A DNA stretch of 64,000 nucleotides from Peptoniphilus faecalis (GTDB taxonomy: Bacteria > Bacillota > Clostridia > Tissierellales > Peptoniphilaceae): assembly GCF_012976305.1 (NCBI RefSeq), contig NZ_JABDSR010000007.1:62001-126000 (forward strand), written 5' to 3'. Position numbers and translations under genes: made by a program. Every line of letters starts with the position of its first letter. The first letter of the stretch is position 1. The notes below the pieces were generated by a model. It saw only the letters and a list, made by a program, of their open reading frames with translations. It did not search any database and was not told where the DNA came from. Below, in pieces: positions 1 through 8,582 of this stretch.

Positions 1-482
1 TTTGAAACTTTATGCTCGATATTGTAATAATGATATAGAGCTGCTTGTGCAGACCAACATATAAACATTGTGGAATAGACATTTTCCTTTGCAAATTCAA
101 AAATTGTCTTTAGTTCTTCCCAATATTTTATTTTTTCATAGGCAATAGTTTCAATTGGTGCACCAGTTATTATCATTGCGTCATACTTATTATTTTTTAT
201 GTCTTCGTAAGTTTTGTAAAAGGCCTTGAGCCTTTTAATATCGCTATTTGATGGATTATAGGACTCCATCCTAATAAGGTCAATATTTATTTGAAGGGCA
301 GTATTTGACAACATTCTCAAAAGTTGAAGCTCTGTCTCTTCCTTTTTAGGCATTAAATTTACAATAGCTATGTTAAGAGGCCTTATGTCCTGCTTACTTG
401 CACAAGAGTCTCTCATTGTAAAAATATTTTCTCTTTCTAAAACTTCTTCAACTATTAAATCCTTTGGTATTATTAATGGCAT
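1..482 (-). CDS. metA: Homoserine O-acetyltransferase (MetA family), 3' end cut by window edge
   Basis: Transfers an acyl group to homoserine, the first committed step of methionine synthesis. About 160 residues are visible, reading off the window edge with no stop. The N-terminus (MPLIIPKDL) and the KEETELQLLRML and ICWSAQAAL segments are typical of MetA. The acyl-enzyme nucleophile falls at Cys142. Residue 111 is Glu (in GAPIET); in this family Glu111 favours acetyl-CoA and Gly favours succinyl-CoA, so an acetyltransferase is inferred despite the usual succinyltransferase label. It lies behind a Met-specific T-box, which fits methionine regulation. Confidence 0.93.
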   Translation of the reverse strand, partial: MPLIIPKDLIVEEVLERENIFTMRDSCASKQDIRPLNIAIVNLMPKKEETELQLLRMLSNTALQINIDLIRMESYNPSNSDIKRLKAFYKTYEDIKNNKYDAMIITGAPIETIAYEKIKYWEELKTIFEFAKENVYSTMFICWSAQAALYHYYNIEHKVS

Positions 483-528
483 TCTTTATTCCTCTCTCAT
501 CTAAAATTTGTACTTGCAAGGAGTCTAA

Positions 529-776
529 TAAAAAAAGCTCCCGCCCTTAAAAGGACGAAAGCTTCGTGTTACCACCTTAATTCTCCCTTATCTCGCGATA
601 AAGGACTCTTCAAGTACTACCATACTCTAGCACTATAACGGGTGCACCCGTGCTCACCTAAATATCAGCAAGCACTCGAGAAAGACCATGTTCACTTATT
701 TTTCCTCTGCTTCTTTCACCAAACGAAGCTCTCTGTAAAAGTTCCAACAAGCTACTCTTCTTCCTATTGAGTTTAA
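529..776 (-). promoter_or_regulatory. Methionine T-box riboswitch leader of metA
   Basis: The leader carries a T-box core (AGGTGGTAACACG, 564-576). It is followed by a stem (AGCTTTCGTCC paired with GGGCGGGAGCT, 536-564) and a T-run, forming the terminator. Stem I is full length: AGTA at 753-756, the AGAGAG and GGTG segments, then GAAC and the specifier ATG at 687-689. Uncharged tRNA-Met should stabilise the antiterminator and allow metA transcription. The specifier position GAA-N-codon matches the tyrS T-box in this window. Confidence 0.93.
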
Positions 777-786
777 ATTTTATATC

Positions 787-815
787 ATAATAGCATCTAT
801 TTCCTAAGATGTCAA
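787..815 (-). promoter_or_regulatory. Sigma-A promoter of the metA T-box leader
   Basis: TTGACA (810-815), a 17-bp spacer and TATTAT (787-792) read toward the T-box. Transcription would begin close to 780, just before Stem I. Confidence 0.8.
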
Positions 816-1177
816 CTACATAGAATTTCTAAATTTTGTAAAAATGTAGATAAGTCAAAAATTTATAACAGCATCTTTGGAAATACTCGCAAGGACATAA
901 AAGAAATTTCTTTTAAAACTTTATATATTATCTATTTCTCTCTTGATTAGCTTTAGTATTTTATCCTAGTATGTTCTCTTGAAATGTAGATTTACAGTAT
1001 TCCAATATCTATAATTAGTTTTTATGGGTCTTATTTTATCTTTTTCTTCCATAAGTCCCTTTTTTCTCTTTTGGGCAAAAATAATAAACCAATTTGATTT
1101 GCTATTTCTAAAATTGCTCTATTCAGTTAGACAAACTGTGATTTATATGATTATTTACATAAATAACGAAGCCATCA
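816..1177. other. Intergenic stretch without recognised features
   Basis: About 360 bases between the metA promoter and the stop of a small membrane protein gene. A 71-codon plus-strand frame here lacks a ribosome site and runs into the antisense of the neighbouring gene, so I do not call it. No hairpin terminator stands out. Confidence 0.5.
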
Positions 1178-1582
1178 TTATATTCCTTTCTTCTGCCTTA
1201 TCTTTTGAAATATCACTGCGATTACAGCAACAACTATAAACAAGCCTGTATAATTTATAGAAACGTCTTTATATGCACTTTTTGTCAAAGGCTCAACAAA
1301 CTGAGTTAACCATACAGTAAAAAATACACATGCTAAAGCAACCACATATGTAATTACCATTCTTAAAAATATATTTTTTATAGGTAGATGTTTCACCATT
1401 TCATAAGCTATAATACCAATAAAAACTATTAATGCTCTTGTGAGTTCATGCCCATTACCACTTGGATCATATCTAATACCTTGAATCAGGTATGCAATAC
1501 TATTAATAATTGTCGCGATTGTATAGATAATACTGTAAATAAATATAGCCTCTTTTAGCCAACTATTCCAGATTTTTTTCAT
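1178..1582 (-). CDS. Small integral membrane protein, function unknown
   Basis: 134 residues with about four hydrophobic segments separated by short polar loops, and a basic C-terminus (IRQKKGI). Start chosen at the ATG of MKKIWNSW, 5 nt after a GGAGG site; an upstream in-frame GTG would overlap that site. No catalytic or binding motif is visible. The gene stands alone, so context gives no clue to function. Confidence 0.65.
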   Translation of the reverse strand: MKKIWNSWLKEAIFIYSIIYTIATIINSIAYLIQGIRYDPSGNGHELTRALIVFIGIIAYEMVKHLPIKNIFLRMVITYVVALACVFFTVWLTQFVEPLTKSAYKDVSINYTGLFIVVAVIAVIFQKIRQKKGI

Positions 1583-1772
1583 TCTTTCCTCCACTGATTT
1601 TCACATATCTATAACACTCAAACAAATACGAATAATCTTATTAATTTTTTACTTTATAACATCAAATCTATTTCTTAAATAATTTCTAGTTGTTTCACTT
1701 AATATTTTTGATGTTGTATCATATTTTTACTTACTTTATTGCGATATAACAACTATTATATTTAAAATATTT

Positions 1773-1830
1773 AAAGGCTTTGTAATATCTATTAGAGCTT
1801 TCACTCCATAATAGATATTATAAAGCCTTT
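1773..1830 (-). terminator. Terminator behind the leucine-rich surface protein
   Basis: Long imperfect inverted repeat. An arm beginning AAAGGCTTTATAATATC pairs with its complement across a 14-base loop, just after the stop of the surface-protein gene. The U-run on the minus strand is weak; the plus-strand reading has TTTTT. Confidence 0.65.
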
Positions 1831-1847
1831 TTAATTTCCGCTAAATA

Positions 1848-4814
1848 TTATTTACCAATTTCTCTCATTATGACGACTTCTTTTGTATTTTCATTCCAGA
1901 TGATATCCTTGCCATCTTTTAATCCCAATGCTCTAGCTATATTTGCTATTGGTAACATTGTTCTATCCTTTCTAAGGACTGGTTTTACATCACTTTCATA
2001 AACCTTTCCATTTACGATTATCTCCTTTGTATCTACTGGTATTTTTACTAAATTTTCTTTGTCTATTAGTATTACTATTCTATTTTCATTGTCCCATTGA
2101 ACATTAAATCCTAAGGCTTCTGCTACAAATCTAATTGGCAACATTGTTCTGCCTTTTTCAATAAATGGTGCAACGTCCATCTTTATTTTTTCTTCTACAA
2201 CATCTGTTGATTTTCTCATTATTTCAAGACCAATTGCTAACCTTACTTCTAATTTAACTGATTTTGCTGAGTTGGATTTATTCACTGTGTTTGTCGCATT
2301 TGCTATTACTCTTGTCGTTGACGATGAACCTGAATGACTTGACCATAAAGATGTGTGCCAATTTTCACAATCTGAGTCACTATCATCGAGACTTGGATTA
2401 GGTGTTACTGGTATTACTGCTTTTGCTTTGTAAATTGCATCAAATTTTTGTGATACTACTTTGCCATCTGTTGGCACTGTGCTATCCCATTCTTTAAATT
2501 CTTTTGTTCCATCATTGTAGATAGCTTTTACTGGAATTTCACTTATTACCTCTACATTATCCCATGTTGTTCCCTTTAGGATATCTAGTACTTTGTATCT
2601 ATTTGTTCCGTCTATTTTTCCCTTTTCTGTTGCATCAAAGATTACTCTTACATAGCCTTTTGGTGTTGAAGCTTTAGGGTTTGTTACTACTTTTACTAAG
2701 GCATTTATTTTTAATTTGGCTGTTTCAGTTTGCAAGCTACCCCTTGTTAGTGTAATTGCTTTTTCATTATCGGATAGACTTAACTTAATTCCACTTGCAG
2801 GATTTGCATTAATGTTATTAGCGTCAAAATCTGCAAAGGCTATATCTTTTTTCAATCCTTTATTATCTTTTAAACTTACTACTAATCCATCAAGGTTTAA
2901 GTTTTCTCCATCTGAATATGTCAATTTTGTAGGCTGTTCTTTTACTTCCATAGACAATACATTACTAGGGTCAAATTTTATTTCTTCAAAAGTTGCCATG
3001 TATCTTGTATTGTCCTTTATCTTTGCAGTTTTGTCAAAGGTTGGTGTCCACGCTTTAAATGTTGAGCCTGCTTTTCTTGCTTTTGGTTCTGCAAAATCAC
3101 TTGATTCACTTAGTGAATGTCCTTTTAACACATAGTACTTAGTTATGCCTTCTATCTCTCCTTCTCCTGCTTTGAATTCCACTTTTGCATACTCTGGGTC
3201 CGGTATCTTTGTTCCTAAGTTTTGTGGATCGTCTATCTTTGGTTCTGTCATTAGTACTACTGGTTTGTCTTTCCAAAGGGCTTTTACAGTAATATCTTCT
3301 TTTAATGTAATTTCTTCGCCGACTTGTTTTTCCTCTCCCTTTACTTCCCAAGCATTGAATCTTTTACCAGCAGGGGCTGTGAAAGTACAATCAGGTAATT
3401 TATAGCTACTATTCTTGAAAACTTTAGCCTTTTCCATTTTGCCACTTCCTTCTCCTGCATCAAAGGATGCTACAACTTTATCAGCATAAGTAACCTTTAA
3501 AGTAACACGTAAAGTATAATTATCTATTACTTTATATCTGTATTTTACAAAGGAAGGCTTTGACGAAGGAAGCTTTAGTATTGAACCTAAGACGGAAGCT
3601 TTTTCCCAGTCGCTTGTCAGTGCAGGATTAAAATTTCCCGGTAAGCTCGTAAGCTCAAAGCTCAAGTCTTTTTTATCGACTTTAATGGGATATTCTTCAT
3701 CATATCCATTAAAAGAATTTATTTTTTCATTTTTACTTAAATCCAAGCTCGTTAGTTGATTGTAGTTACAATCGAGTTCTTCAAGGTTAGGGTTATTGCT
3801 TAAGTCTAAAGTGCTTATTTTGTTATAATCACAATTAAGTACACGAAGAATAGGATTCTTGCTTATGTTTAATGTGCTTAATTTATTTTTATAGCAATTA
3901 AGTTCCTCAAGAGCTGGATTGTTTTTTATGTTTAATGTTCTTAATTTATTTGTGTGGCAATTAAGCTTCTTAAGGGCTGGGTTCTTGTTTATATCTAAAG
4001 TACTTAGATTGTTTTCTAAACAGTAAAGAGCCTCAAGCTGCGGATTATTGCTTAGGTCTAAAGTGCTTAGATTGTTGTACTCGCAATGAAGTTCCACAAG
4101 GGCAGAGTTTTGACTTAAGTCTAAGGTGCTTAGATTATTTTTATGGCAATTAAGTTCCTCAAGAGCCGGGTTGTTTTTTATATTTAATGTGCTTAGTTTA
4201 TTTGTATAGCAATTAAGCTTCTTAAGAGCTGGATTATTTTTTACGTTTAATGTACTTATACTATTAACTTGGCAATTAAGCTCCTCAAGGGTCAAGTTAT
4301 GGCTTAGGTCTAAGGTTCTTAGACTATTGTACCCGCAATGAAGTTTCCTAAGAGTTAAATTCTTACTTAGATCTAAGGTCCTCAGAGAATTAGTTTCGCA
4401 GTCAAGCTCCTCAAGTTTCGTAAAATATTCTACTCCCTTAAGGTCTTTAATTCCTTTAGAAGCACAATCAATATTTGTAACCGCATCCAATTCCTCTTGT
4501 GAAAGAATACCATCACTATTTTTATCATGTTTTTTTACACATTCTCTAAACTTCGGATCTGGAAAGTGGACTTCGTCTATTGCAATATCAGCAGTTTCAC
4601 TGCTAGTTTCTAATTCAGGTGAGGCAATTACGGTGATTTCCTTATCGGCAGTCCCTTCCATCAAGCTTAAATTATTGACTAGATCCTCTTTTTCCCTTGC
4701 AATATTTTGACTAGTTTCTTTCTCTGCAAAGGTTTGTATAGGGATTGTAGACAAAATCATTAGAAATAACAAAAATAAACATATTATTGAACTCTGTTCC
4801 TTCCTTGCTTTCAT
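1848..4814 (-). CDS. Secreted leucine-rich-repeat surface protein with copper-amine-oxidase-N domain
   Basis: 988 residues. Order: signal peptide (about 1-30, cleavage near QTFA); an EF-hand/dockerin-like loop (DKNSDGILSQEE, about 98-109); 11 tandem 21-residue leucine-rich repeats of pattern LxxLxCxxNxLxTLxLxxN (about 132-365); three InlB/Flg_new-type beta repeats beginning VVASFDAGEG, AKVEFKAGEG and YVRVIFDATE; a serine-rich linker; and a C-terminal copper-amine-oxidase N-like domain with two RTMLPI motifs. There is no LPXTG signal, so surface retention probably uses the C-terminal domain or another mechanism. Probably an adhesin or host-interaction protein. The SD AAGGAGTG supports the start. 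Confidence 0.88.
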   Translation of the reverse strand: MKARKEQSSIICLFLLFLMILSTIPIQTFAEKETSQNIAREKEDLVNNLSLMEGTADKEITVIASPELETSSETADIAIDEVHFPDPKFRECVKKHDKNSDGILSQEELDAVTNIDCASKGIKDLKGVEYFTKLEELDCETNSLRTLDLSKNLTLRKLHCGYNSLRTLDLSHNLTLEELNCQVNSISTLNVKNNPALKKLNCYTNKLSTLNIKNNPALEELNCHKNNLSTLDLSQNSALVELHCEYNNLSTLDLSNNPQLEALYCLENNLSTLDINKNPALKKLNCHTNKLRTLNIKNNPALEELNCYKNKLSTLNISKNPILRVLNCDYNKISTLDLSNNPNLEELDCNYNQLTSLDLSKNEKINSFNGYDEEYPIKVDKKDLSFELTSLPGNFNPALTSDWEKASVLGSILKLPSSKPSFVKYRYKVIDNYTLRVTLKVTYADKVVASFDAGEGSGKMEKAKVFKNSSYKLPDCTFTAPAGKRFNAWEVKGEEKQVGEEITLKEDITVKALWKDKPVVLMTEPKIDDPQNLGTKIPDPEYAKVEFKAGEGEIEGITKYYVLKGHSLSESSDFAEPKARKAGSTFKAWTPTFDKTAKIKDNTRYMATFEEIKFDPSNVLSMEVKEQPTKLTYSDGENLNLDGLVVSLKDNKGLKKDIAFADFDANNINANPASGIKLSLSDNEKAITLTRGSLQTETAKLKINALVKVVTNPKASTPKGYVRVIFDATEKGKIDGTNRYKVLDILKGTTWDNVEVISEIPVKAIYNDGTKEFKEWDSTVPTDGKVVSQKFDAIYKAKAVIPVTPNPSLDDSDSDCENWHTSLWSSHSGSSSTTRVIANATNTVNKSNSAKSVKLEVRLAIGLEIMRKSTDVVEEKIKMDVAPFIEKGRTMLPIRFVAEALGFNVQWDNENRIVILIDKENLVKIPVDTKEIIVNGKVYESDVKPVLRKDRTMLPIANIARALGLKDGKDIIWNENTKEVVIMREIGK

Positions 4815-4995
4815 TTTTCACTCCTTATAATTTTTTATAATTTTTATTTTCTCCAGAATTTTTATAGTTTTTCTTCCAACTCACTTCAAGTATATTTCAA
4901 CTACAAAACAAGTCCTCTAATTTTTAAATCTTAATTTGCAAATTTTTCATGAGCTTTTAACTTTTCATAAAACTTTATCTCGAGATTCACTCAAT

Positions 4996-5038
4996 AAGTT
5001 TTTATAAAATCAAAAAGGGTTTGATTTTATAAAAACTT
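4996..5038. repeat. Perfect 19-bp inverted repeat, 5-nt loop
   Basis: The arm beginning AAGTTTTTATAAAATC (4996-5014) is exactly complementary to 5020-5038 across AAGGG. There is no T-run on either side, so it is not a normal terminator. It lies about 190 bp upstream of the surface-protein start and could be a regulatory palindrome or a mobile-element remnant. Confidence 0.7.
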
Positions 5039-5371
5039 TGTATTCTGCAATTGATATTTATCTTTTATTTATTCCCTTGTCTATTTTATCATCTTGTAAA
5101 CTCCATTATTGTGAAAGATATACATTCATTGTAAATTGTTTATTATTTATTACATTATATTGTATTTTTAATAAAACATCAATAAGTACCAGTGTTTAAA
5201 TGGTTTTAAGGATGTAGCGTTACAATTGATGTGCGACCAAATAAAAGAAAAATAGAGAGATCCTATATAATTAAATTAACTGAGAGTTTGACAATAAATA
5301 TCAAAAAATCCTTTGTAAGCATTAAATTGTCTATAATTTTTATCATTTTTTTATTCATGACATCACTATTT

Positions 5372-5530
5372 CTAATATATGTTTAAGATTTTTTCAAGAA
5401 AATTGTTGTTAGTTTCTAAAACATATAATACTTCAATTATTCCATATAAAATAGAATAATTATTCTCAAATTTATTTTCAATTCTAAATGATATATCACT
5501 ACTAATTAATATGTTAAATAAAATATCCAT
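5372..5530 (-). CDS. Possible 52-residue ORF, unknown
   Basis: Begins MDILFNILISSDISFR and ends with a TAG stop. An AAAGGA site lies 5-6 nt before the ATG. The composition is plausible for a small protein, but no family is recognised. A 31-codon frame follows directly downstream. It may be a remnant in a decaying region. Confidence 0.25.
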   Translation of the reverse strand: MDILFNILISSDISFRIENKFENNYSILYGIIEVLYVLETNNNFLEKILNIY

Positions 5531-5762
5531 AATTTCCTTTTTCTATCTATTAATTGCTTATATTGATAATTATTACAAATATTTTTCTTCTATATTATTT
5601 TTATATGCTTTAAGTTAAATTTTAATTATAATTAATTCTTCTTAGTAATCCTTTGTTAGTTGTTTTTATATCACTTAGTATCTTTGAATCTTCTGTAGTT
5701 TTGACTAAATGTGATAAAATTAGAAACTTTCATCCTAGATATGGGACATGCCAGTCATACTA

Positions 5763-5812
5763 AAAAAAGAGACCCGATATTATCGAGTCTCTCCAAAATT
5801 TGACATAGAGCC
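5763..5812 (-). repeat. Repeat copy A with terminator hairpin behind citF
   Basis: Read on the minus strand: GGCTCTATGTCAAAT, then TTTTGGAGAGACTCG, then a hairpin (AGAGACTCGATA with TATCGGGTCTCT) and a T7 run, which serves as the citF terminator. The first 22 bases match a second copy at 49765-49812 almost exactly. The resemblance to insertion-sequence ends (ISL3-like GGCTCT...) is my inference. Confidence 0.7.
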
Positions 5813-5845
5813 TTTTTTTAGTATAGTTAGTTTTTAGTTCTAATT

Positions 5846-7393
5846 TTAAGCTTCCTTTTTAATTACATCAATTATAGAACCATCTCTGTATTCTACAACT
5901 GCAACTACTTCCTCAGAGAATTTAATTTCTTCAGGTTTTCCTGTTAGCTTTTCTGCCATTTGTTGCAATTCTTTGATGTCTTTAACTTCAATTCCAGCTT
6001 CTTTAAATTTTTCGATTAAATCTTTTCTTTTTGGATTTACGGAGATTCCATAGTCAGTACATACTACATCTACGGATTCTCCCGGTGTGCAAACTGTTGT
6101 AACTTTATCCATGATAATTGGATTTCTTGATCTTACAAGTGGTGCAAGAATTAAGGACATTTTTGCTCCTGGTGCAGTATCTTGGTGTCCGCCAACTGCT
6201 TGGTTAATAACTCCATCAGATCTAGTCATTACATTTACATTGAAGTCTGTGTCGATTTCAAGTGCGCCAAGAAGTACAAAGTCAAGAGTATTAACTGCTG
6301 GAGTTGGATTATTTGGATTTGCATAAGATGATGCTGTTTGTTCAAAGTGTTTTGCATTTTCACGAATTGATCTTACTGCATCAAGGTCAAAGGATTGTGT
6401 ATCGTAAATTCCATCGATTAATCCTTCTTCAAGCATTGTAACCATGTATCCAGTGATTCCGCCAAGTGCCATTGATGCCTTTATGCCATCCCTTTTCATC
6501 TCTTCACGGAGAAGCTTTGCAACTGCAAGAGTTGATCCTGCTGCTCCAGTTTGAAATCTAAATCCATCTTTATAAAGTCCAGAGGCTTTGATTGCCTTTA
6601 CTGCATTATTTGCTATTAATAAATCTCTAGGATTGTCGTTAAATCTAATTGAGCCAGAAACAATTCCCTTTGGATCTCCTATTGCATCAACTTGAACTAC
6701 ATAATCAACATACATCATGCCAATTGATGCAGGAATATTTGGAAAGGGTACAAGATTATCTGTGATTGCAATTACGCAATCGGCGTATTGTGCATCTACA
6801 ATTGCATAACCAAGTGAACCACAAGCGGATTTTCCTTCTCTGCCGTTTATGTTGCCATATTCATCACAGGAAGGTGCTGCAAGAAATGCTACGTCAATGT
6901 GAAGTTCGCCATCTTCAATTGCTCTTGCACGTCCTCCGTGGGAACGAATTATACAAGGTTTTTTAAGAATTCCTTGAGAAATCTTTTCTCCCAGTTCTCC
7001 TCTAAGTCCTGAAGACTGAATTCCAGTTATTACACCGGCTTCAATTAGAGGAATTAATTTGTCGTGGCATGGTGAAAGGGATGATGGTGCAAGAGTTAAA
7101 TCTTTAATGCCCATGTCTGCAATAACTTGCATAACCATGTTTACAACATAATCACCATTTCTTAGGTGATGGTGGAAAGAAATTGTCATGCCGTCTTTAA
7201 GACCACTTTTCTTTACAGCTTCTTCGATTGAACCTAGTAGTTTACTTTCATCTCTATTTCCATATCTGATTTTTGGTGAAGCCTTTTTGTCTGTTCTAAG
7301 ATATTTGCCTTCGCCTTTAAAGGGAACAAGTTCACCAATGCCTTCAAGGTATTCAGGGATATCTCTTCCTACTGCATTTTTATTATAGTTCAT
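5846..7393 (-). CDS. citF: Citrate lyase alpha subunit (citrate:acetyl-ACP transferase)
   Basis: 515 residues, normal family length. Exchanges the acetyl group on the lyase acyl carrier for citrate in the first half-reaction. The GRDIPEYLEG N-terminus, SFHHHLRNGD, SSLSPCHDKL and RSHGGRARAIEDGE segments are characteristic of CitF. Start taken at the second of two adjacent candidates (TTG-ATG), 6 nt after GGAGG. It overlaps the end of citE by 11 bases, so it is translationally coupled. Last gene of the transporter-citD-citE-citF operon, which ends in the hairpin downstream. Confidence 0.96.
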   Translation of the reverse strand: MNYNKNAVGRDIPEYLEGIGELVPFKGEGKYLRTDKKASPKIRYGNRDESKLLGSIEEAVKKSGLKDGMTISFHHHLRNGDYVVNMVMQVIADMGIKDLTLAPSSLSPCHDKLIPLIEAGVITGIQSSGLRGELGEKISQGILKKPCIIRSHGGRARAIEDGELHIDVAFLAAPSCDEYGNINGREGKSACGSLGYAIVDAQYADCVIAITDNLVPFPNIPASIGMMYVDYVVQVDAIGDPKGIVSGSIRFNDNPRDLLIANNAVKAIKASGLYKDGFRFQTGAAGSTLAVAKLLREEMKRDGIKASMALGGITGYMVTMLEEGLIDGIYDTQSFDLDAVRSIRENAKHFEQTASSYANPNNPTPAVNTLDFVLLGALEIDTDFNVNVMTRSDGVINQAVGGHQDTAPGAKMSLILAPLVRSRNPIIMDKVTTVCTPGESVDVVCTDYGISVNPKRKDLIEKFKEAGIEVKDIKELQQMAEKLTGKPEEIKFSEEVVAVVEYRDGSIIDVIKKEA

Positions 7394-8282
7394 CAATATC
7401 CTCCTTTTTTAGCACTCCACTAGCAACTGCAAGATCCAATACTCTTTGTGCTCCAGCTATAATTGGATAGTCAACCATCTTTCCGTCAACAGTAATAACT
7501 CCAGAGCCCTTTCTTTCGGCTTCCTTTGAACCTGCAATAATGCGAAGAGATTTTGTAATGTCCTTTTCCGTTGGTGTGTAAACTTCATTTACAACAGCAA
7601 TTTGTTTAGGGTGAATTACAGATTTTCCATCAAAGCCAAGATCCTTTATAAATTGAACTTCTTCTCTAAAGGCGTCCATATCGTCAAGATTTGTATTAAC
7701 TGTATCAAAACAAGCAATGCCTGCATTTCTTGCAGCTAGTACTATTTGGCTTCTTGCTGCAAAAAGTTCCCAACCATGAGTTGATCTTTGTGTCTTTAAA
7801 TTTGTAACATAGTCGGCAGCTCCAAGGGCAATGCCCATCATTCTAGGTGAAGCCTTTGCAATATCAACTGCATTTATTACTCCCGTTGGAGATTCAATAG
7901 CTGCCATCATAAGAGTTTTGCCGAGGCATCCCATTTCTTCTTCGACTTCAGTTATTATTTCATCTACATCTTTTACATCTTGTGCCGTTTCTGATTTAGG
8001 CAATCTAATTACATCTACTCCAGCCTTAACCACTGCCTTAATATCTTCACGTCCAAATGGTGTGTCAAGGGAATTAATTCTAACAACAACTTCAGTCTTT
8101 CCATAGTCCAAAGTTTTAAGTGCATTGTAAACTAAAAATCTTGCCGCATCTTTTTGGTTGATACTCGTTGCATCTTCAAGGTCGATCATAATTGAATCCG
8201 GGCCATAAATATGAGCATCAGTAATATTTGCAGGGTTGTTACCTGGAAGAAACATCATTGTTCTTCTTAATCTTTCTTTCAA
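7383..8282 (-). CDS. citE: Citrate lyase beta subunit (citryl-ACP lyase)
   Basis: 299 residues, HpcH/HpaI aldolase superfamily. Cleaves citryl-ACP into oxaloacetate and acetyl-ACP. The opening LRRTMMFLPGNNP, the Mg-binding region SIMIDLEDA, AAIESPTGV and the FDGKSVIHPKQI motif are all visible. The start is a TTG with GGAG upstream, 5 bases after the citD stop. Sits between citD and citF, the standard order. Confidence 0.96.
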   Translation of the reverse strand: MKERLRRTMMFLPGNNPANITDAHIYGPDSIMIDLEDATSINQKDAARFLVYNALKTLDYGKTEVVVRINSLDTPFGREDIKAVVKAGVDVIRLPKSETAQDVKDVDEIITEVEEEMGCLGKTLMMAAIESPTGVINAVDIAKASPRMMGIALGAADYVTNLKTQRSTHGWELFAARSQIVLAARNAGIACFDTVNTNLDDMDAFREEVQFIKDLGFDGKSVIHPKQIAVVNEVYTPTEKDITKSLRIIAGSKEAERKGSGVITVDGKMVDYPIIAGAQRVLDLAVASGVLKKEDIDEL

Positions 8283-8286
8283 AATA

Positions 8287-8568
8287 TCAGCTCCATTTAT
8301 ATTCTGTACTTTCAGCTGCTCTAAAGCATGCTGCTTCTACTCTTGCTCTTATTGTGTAGTCAAGGGCTCCCTTGTCTACTGCAGTAACTTTTGCATCCTT
8401 AATATCTAACTTTTCTAAAGTTTCTCTTATAACTTTTTCAATTTGTTTGCCAAATTGTTTTTTCACTGAACTTTCAAGTTCAATAGAGATGCCTTCGCCA
8501 TCGTCAACTGTTATTAAAATATCATTTGACTCGAGAGTTCCAGCCATTGCTTCCTTTTTTAGTTTCAA
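8287..8568 (-). CDS. citD: Citrate lyase acyl carrier protein (gamma subunit)
   Basis: 93 residues. Carries the phosphoribosyl-dephospho-CoA arm that holds the acetyl group. The attachment serine is Ser14 in AGTLESNDILI, the position known for CitD. The C-terminal RARVEAACFRA segment also fits. CitG and CitX, which build and attach the prosthetic group, are encoded separately at 14.3-16.6 kb. Confidence 0.96.
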   Translation of the reverse strand: MKLKKEAMAGTLESNDILITVDDGEGISIELESSVKKQFGKQIEKVIRETLEKLDIKDAKVTAVDKGALDYTIRARVEAACFRAAESTEYKWS

Positions 8569-8582
8569 AAATATCCCTCCTA

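Larger units (their letters stand above)
4815..5845. other. About 1 kb AT-rich intergenic region
   Basis: Holds a perfect 19-bp inverted repeat (4996-5038), a possible 52-codon ORF (5372-5530) and the citF terminator/repeat (5763-5812). Otherwise very AT-rich, with no protein-coding pattern that I recognise on either strand. Confidence 0.6.

Noticed and set aside
1024-1239. 71-codon plus-strand hydrophobic frame
   Set aside because: No ribosome site; overlaps the end of the minus-strand membrane protein gene.
2716-3135. 139-codon plus-strand frame inside the surface protein gene
   Set aside because: Antisense to a well-supported gene, no ribosome site, composition mirrors the other strand.
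3740-4420. Regularly spaced DNA repeats resembling a CRISPR array
   Set aside because: The 63-bp periodicity is the coding sequence of the 21-residue leucine-rich repeats and stays in frame; no constant palindromic repeat with unique spacers and no cas genes.
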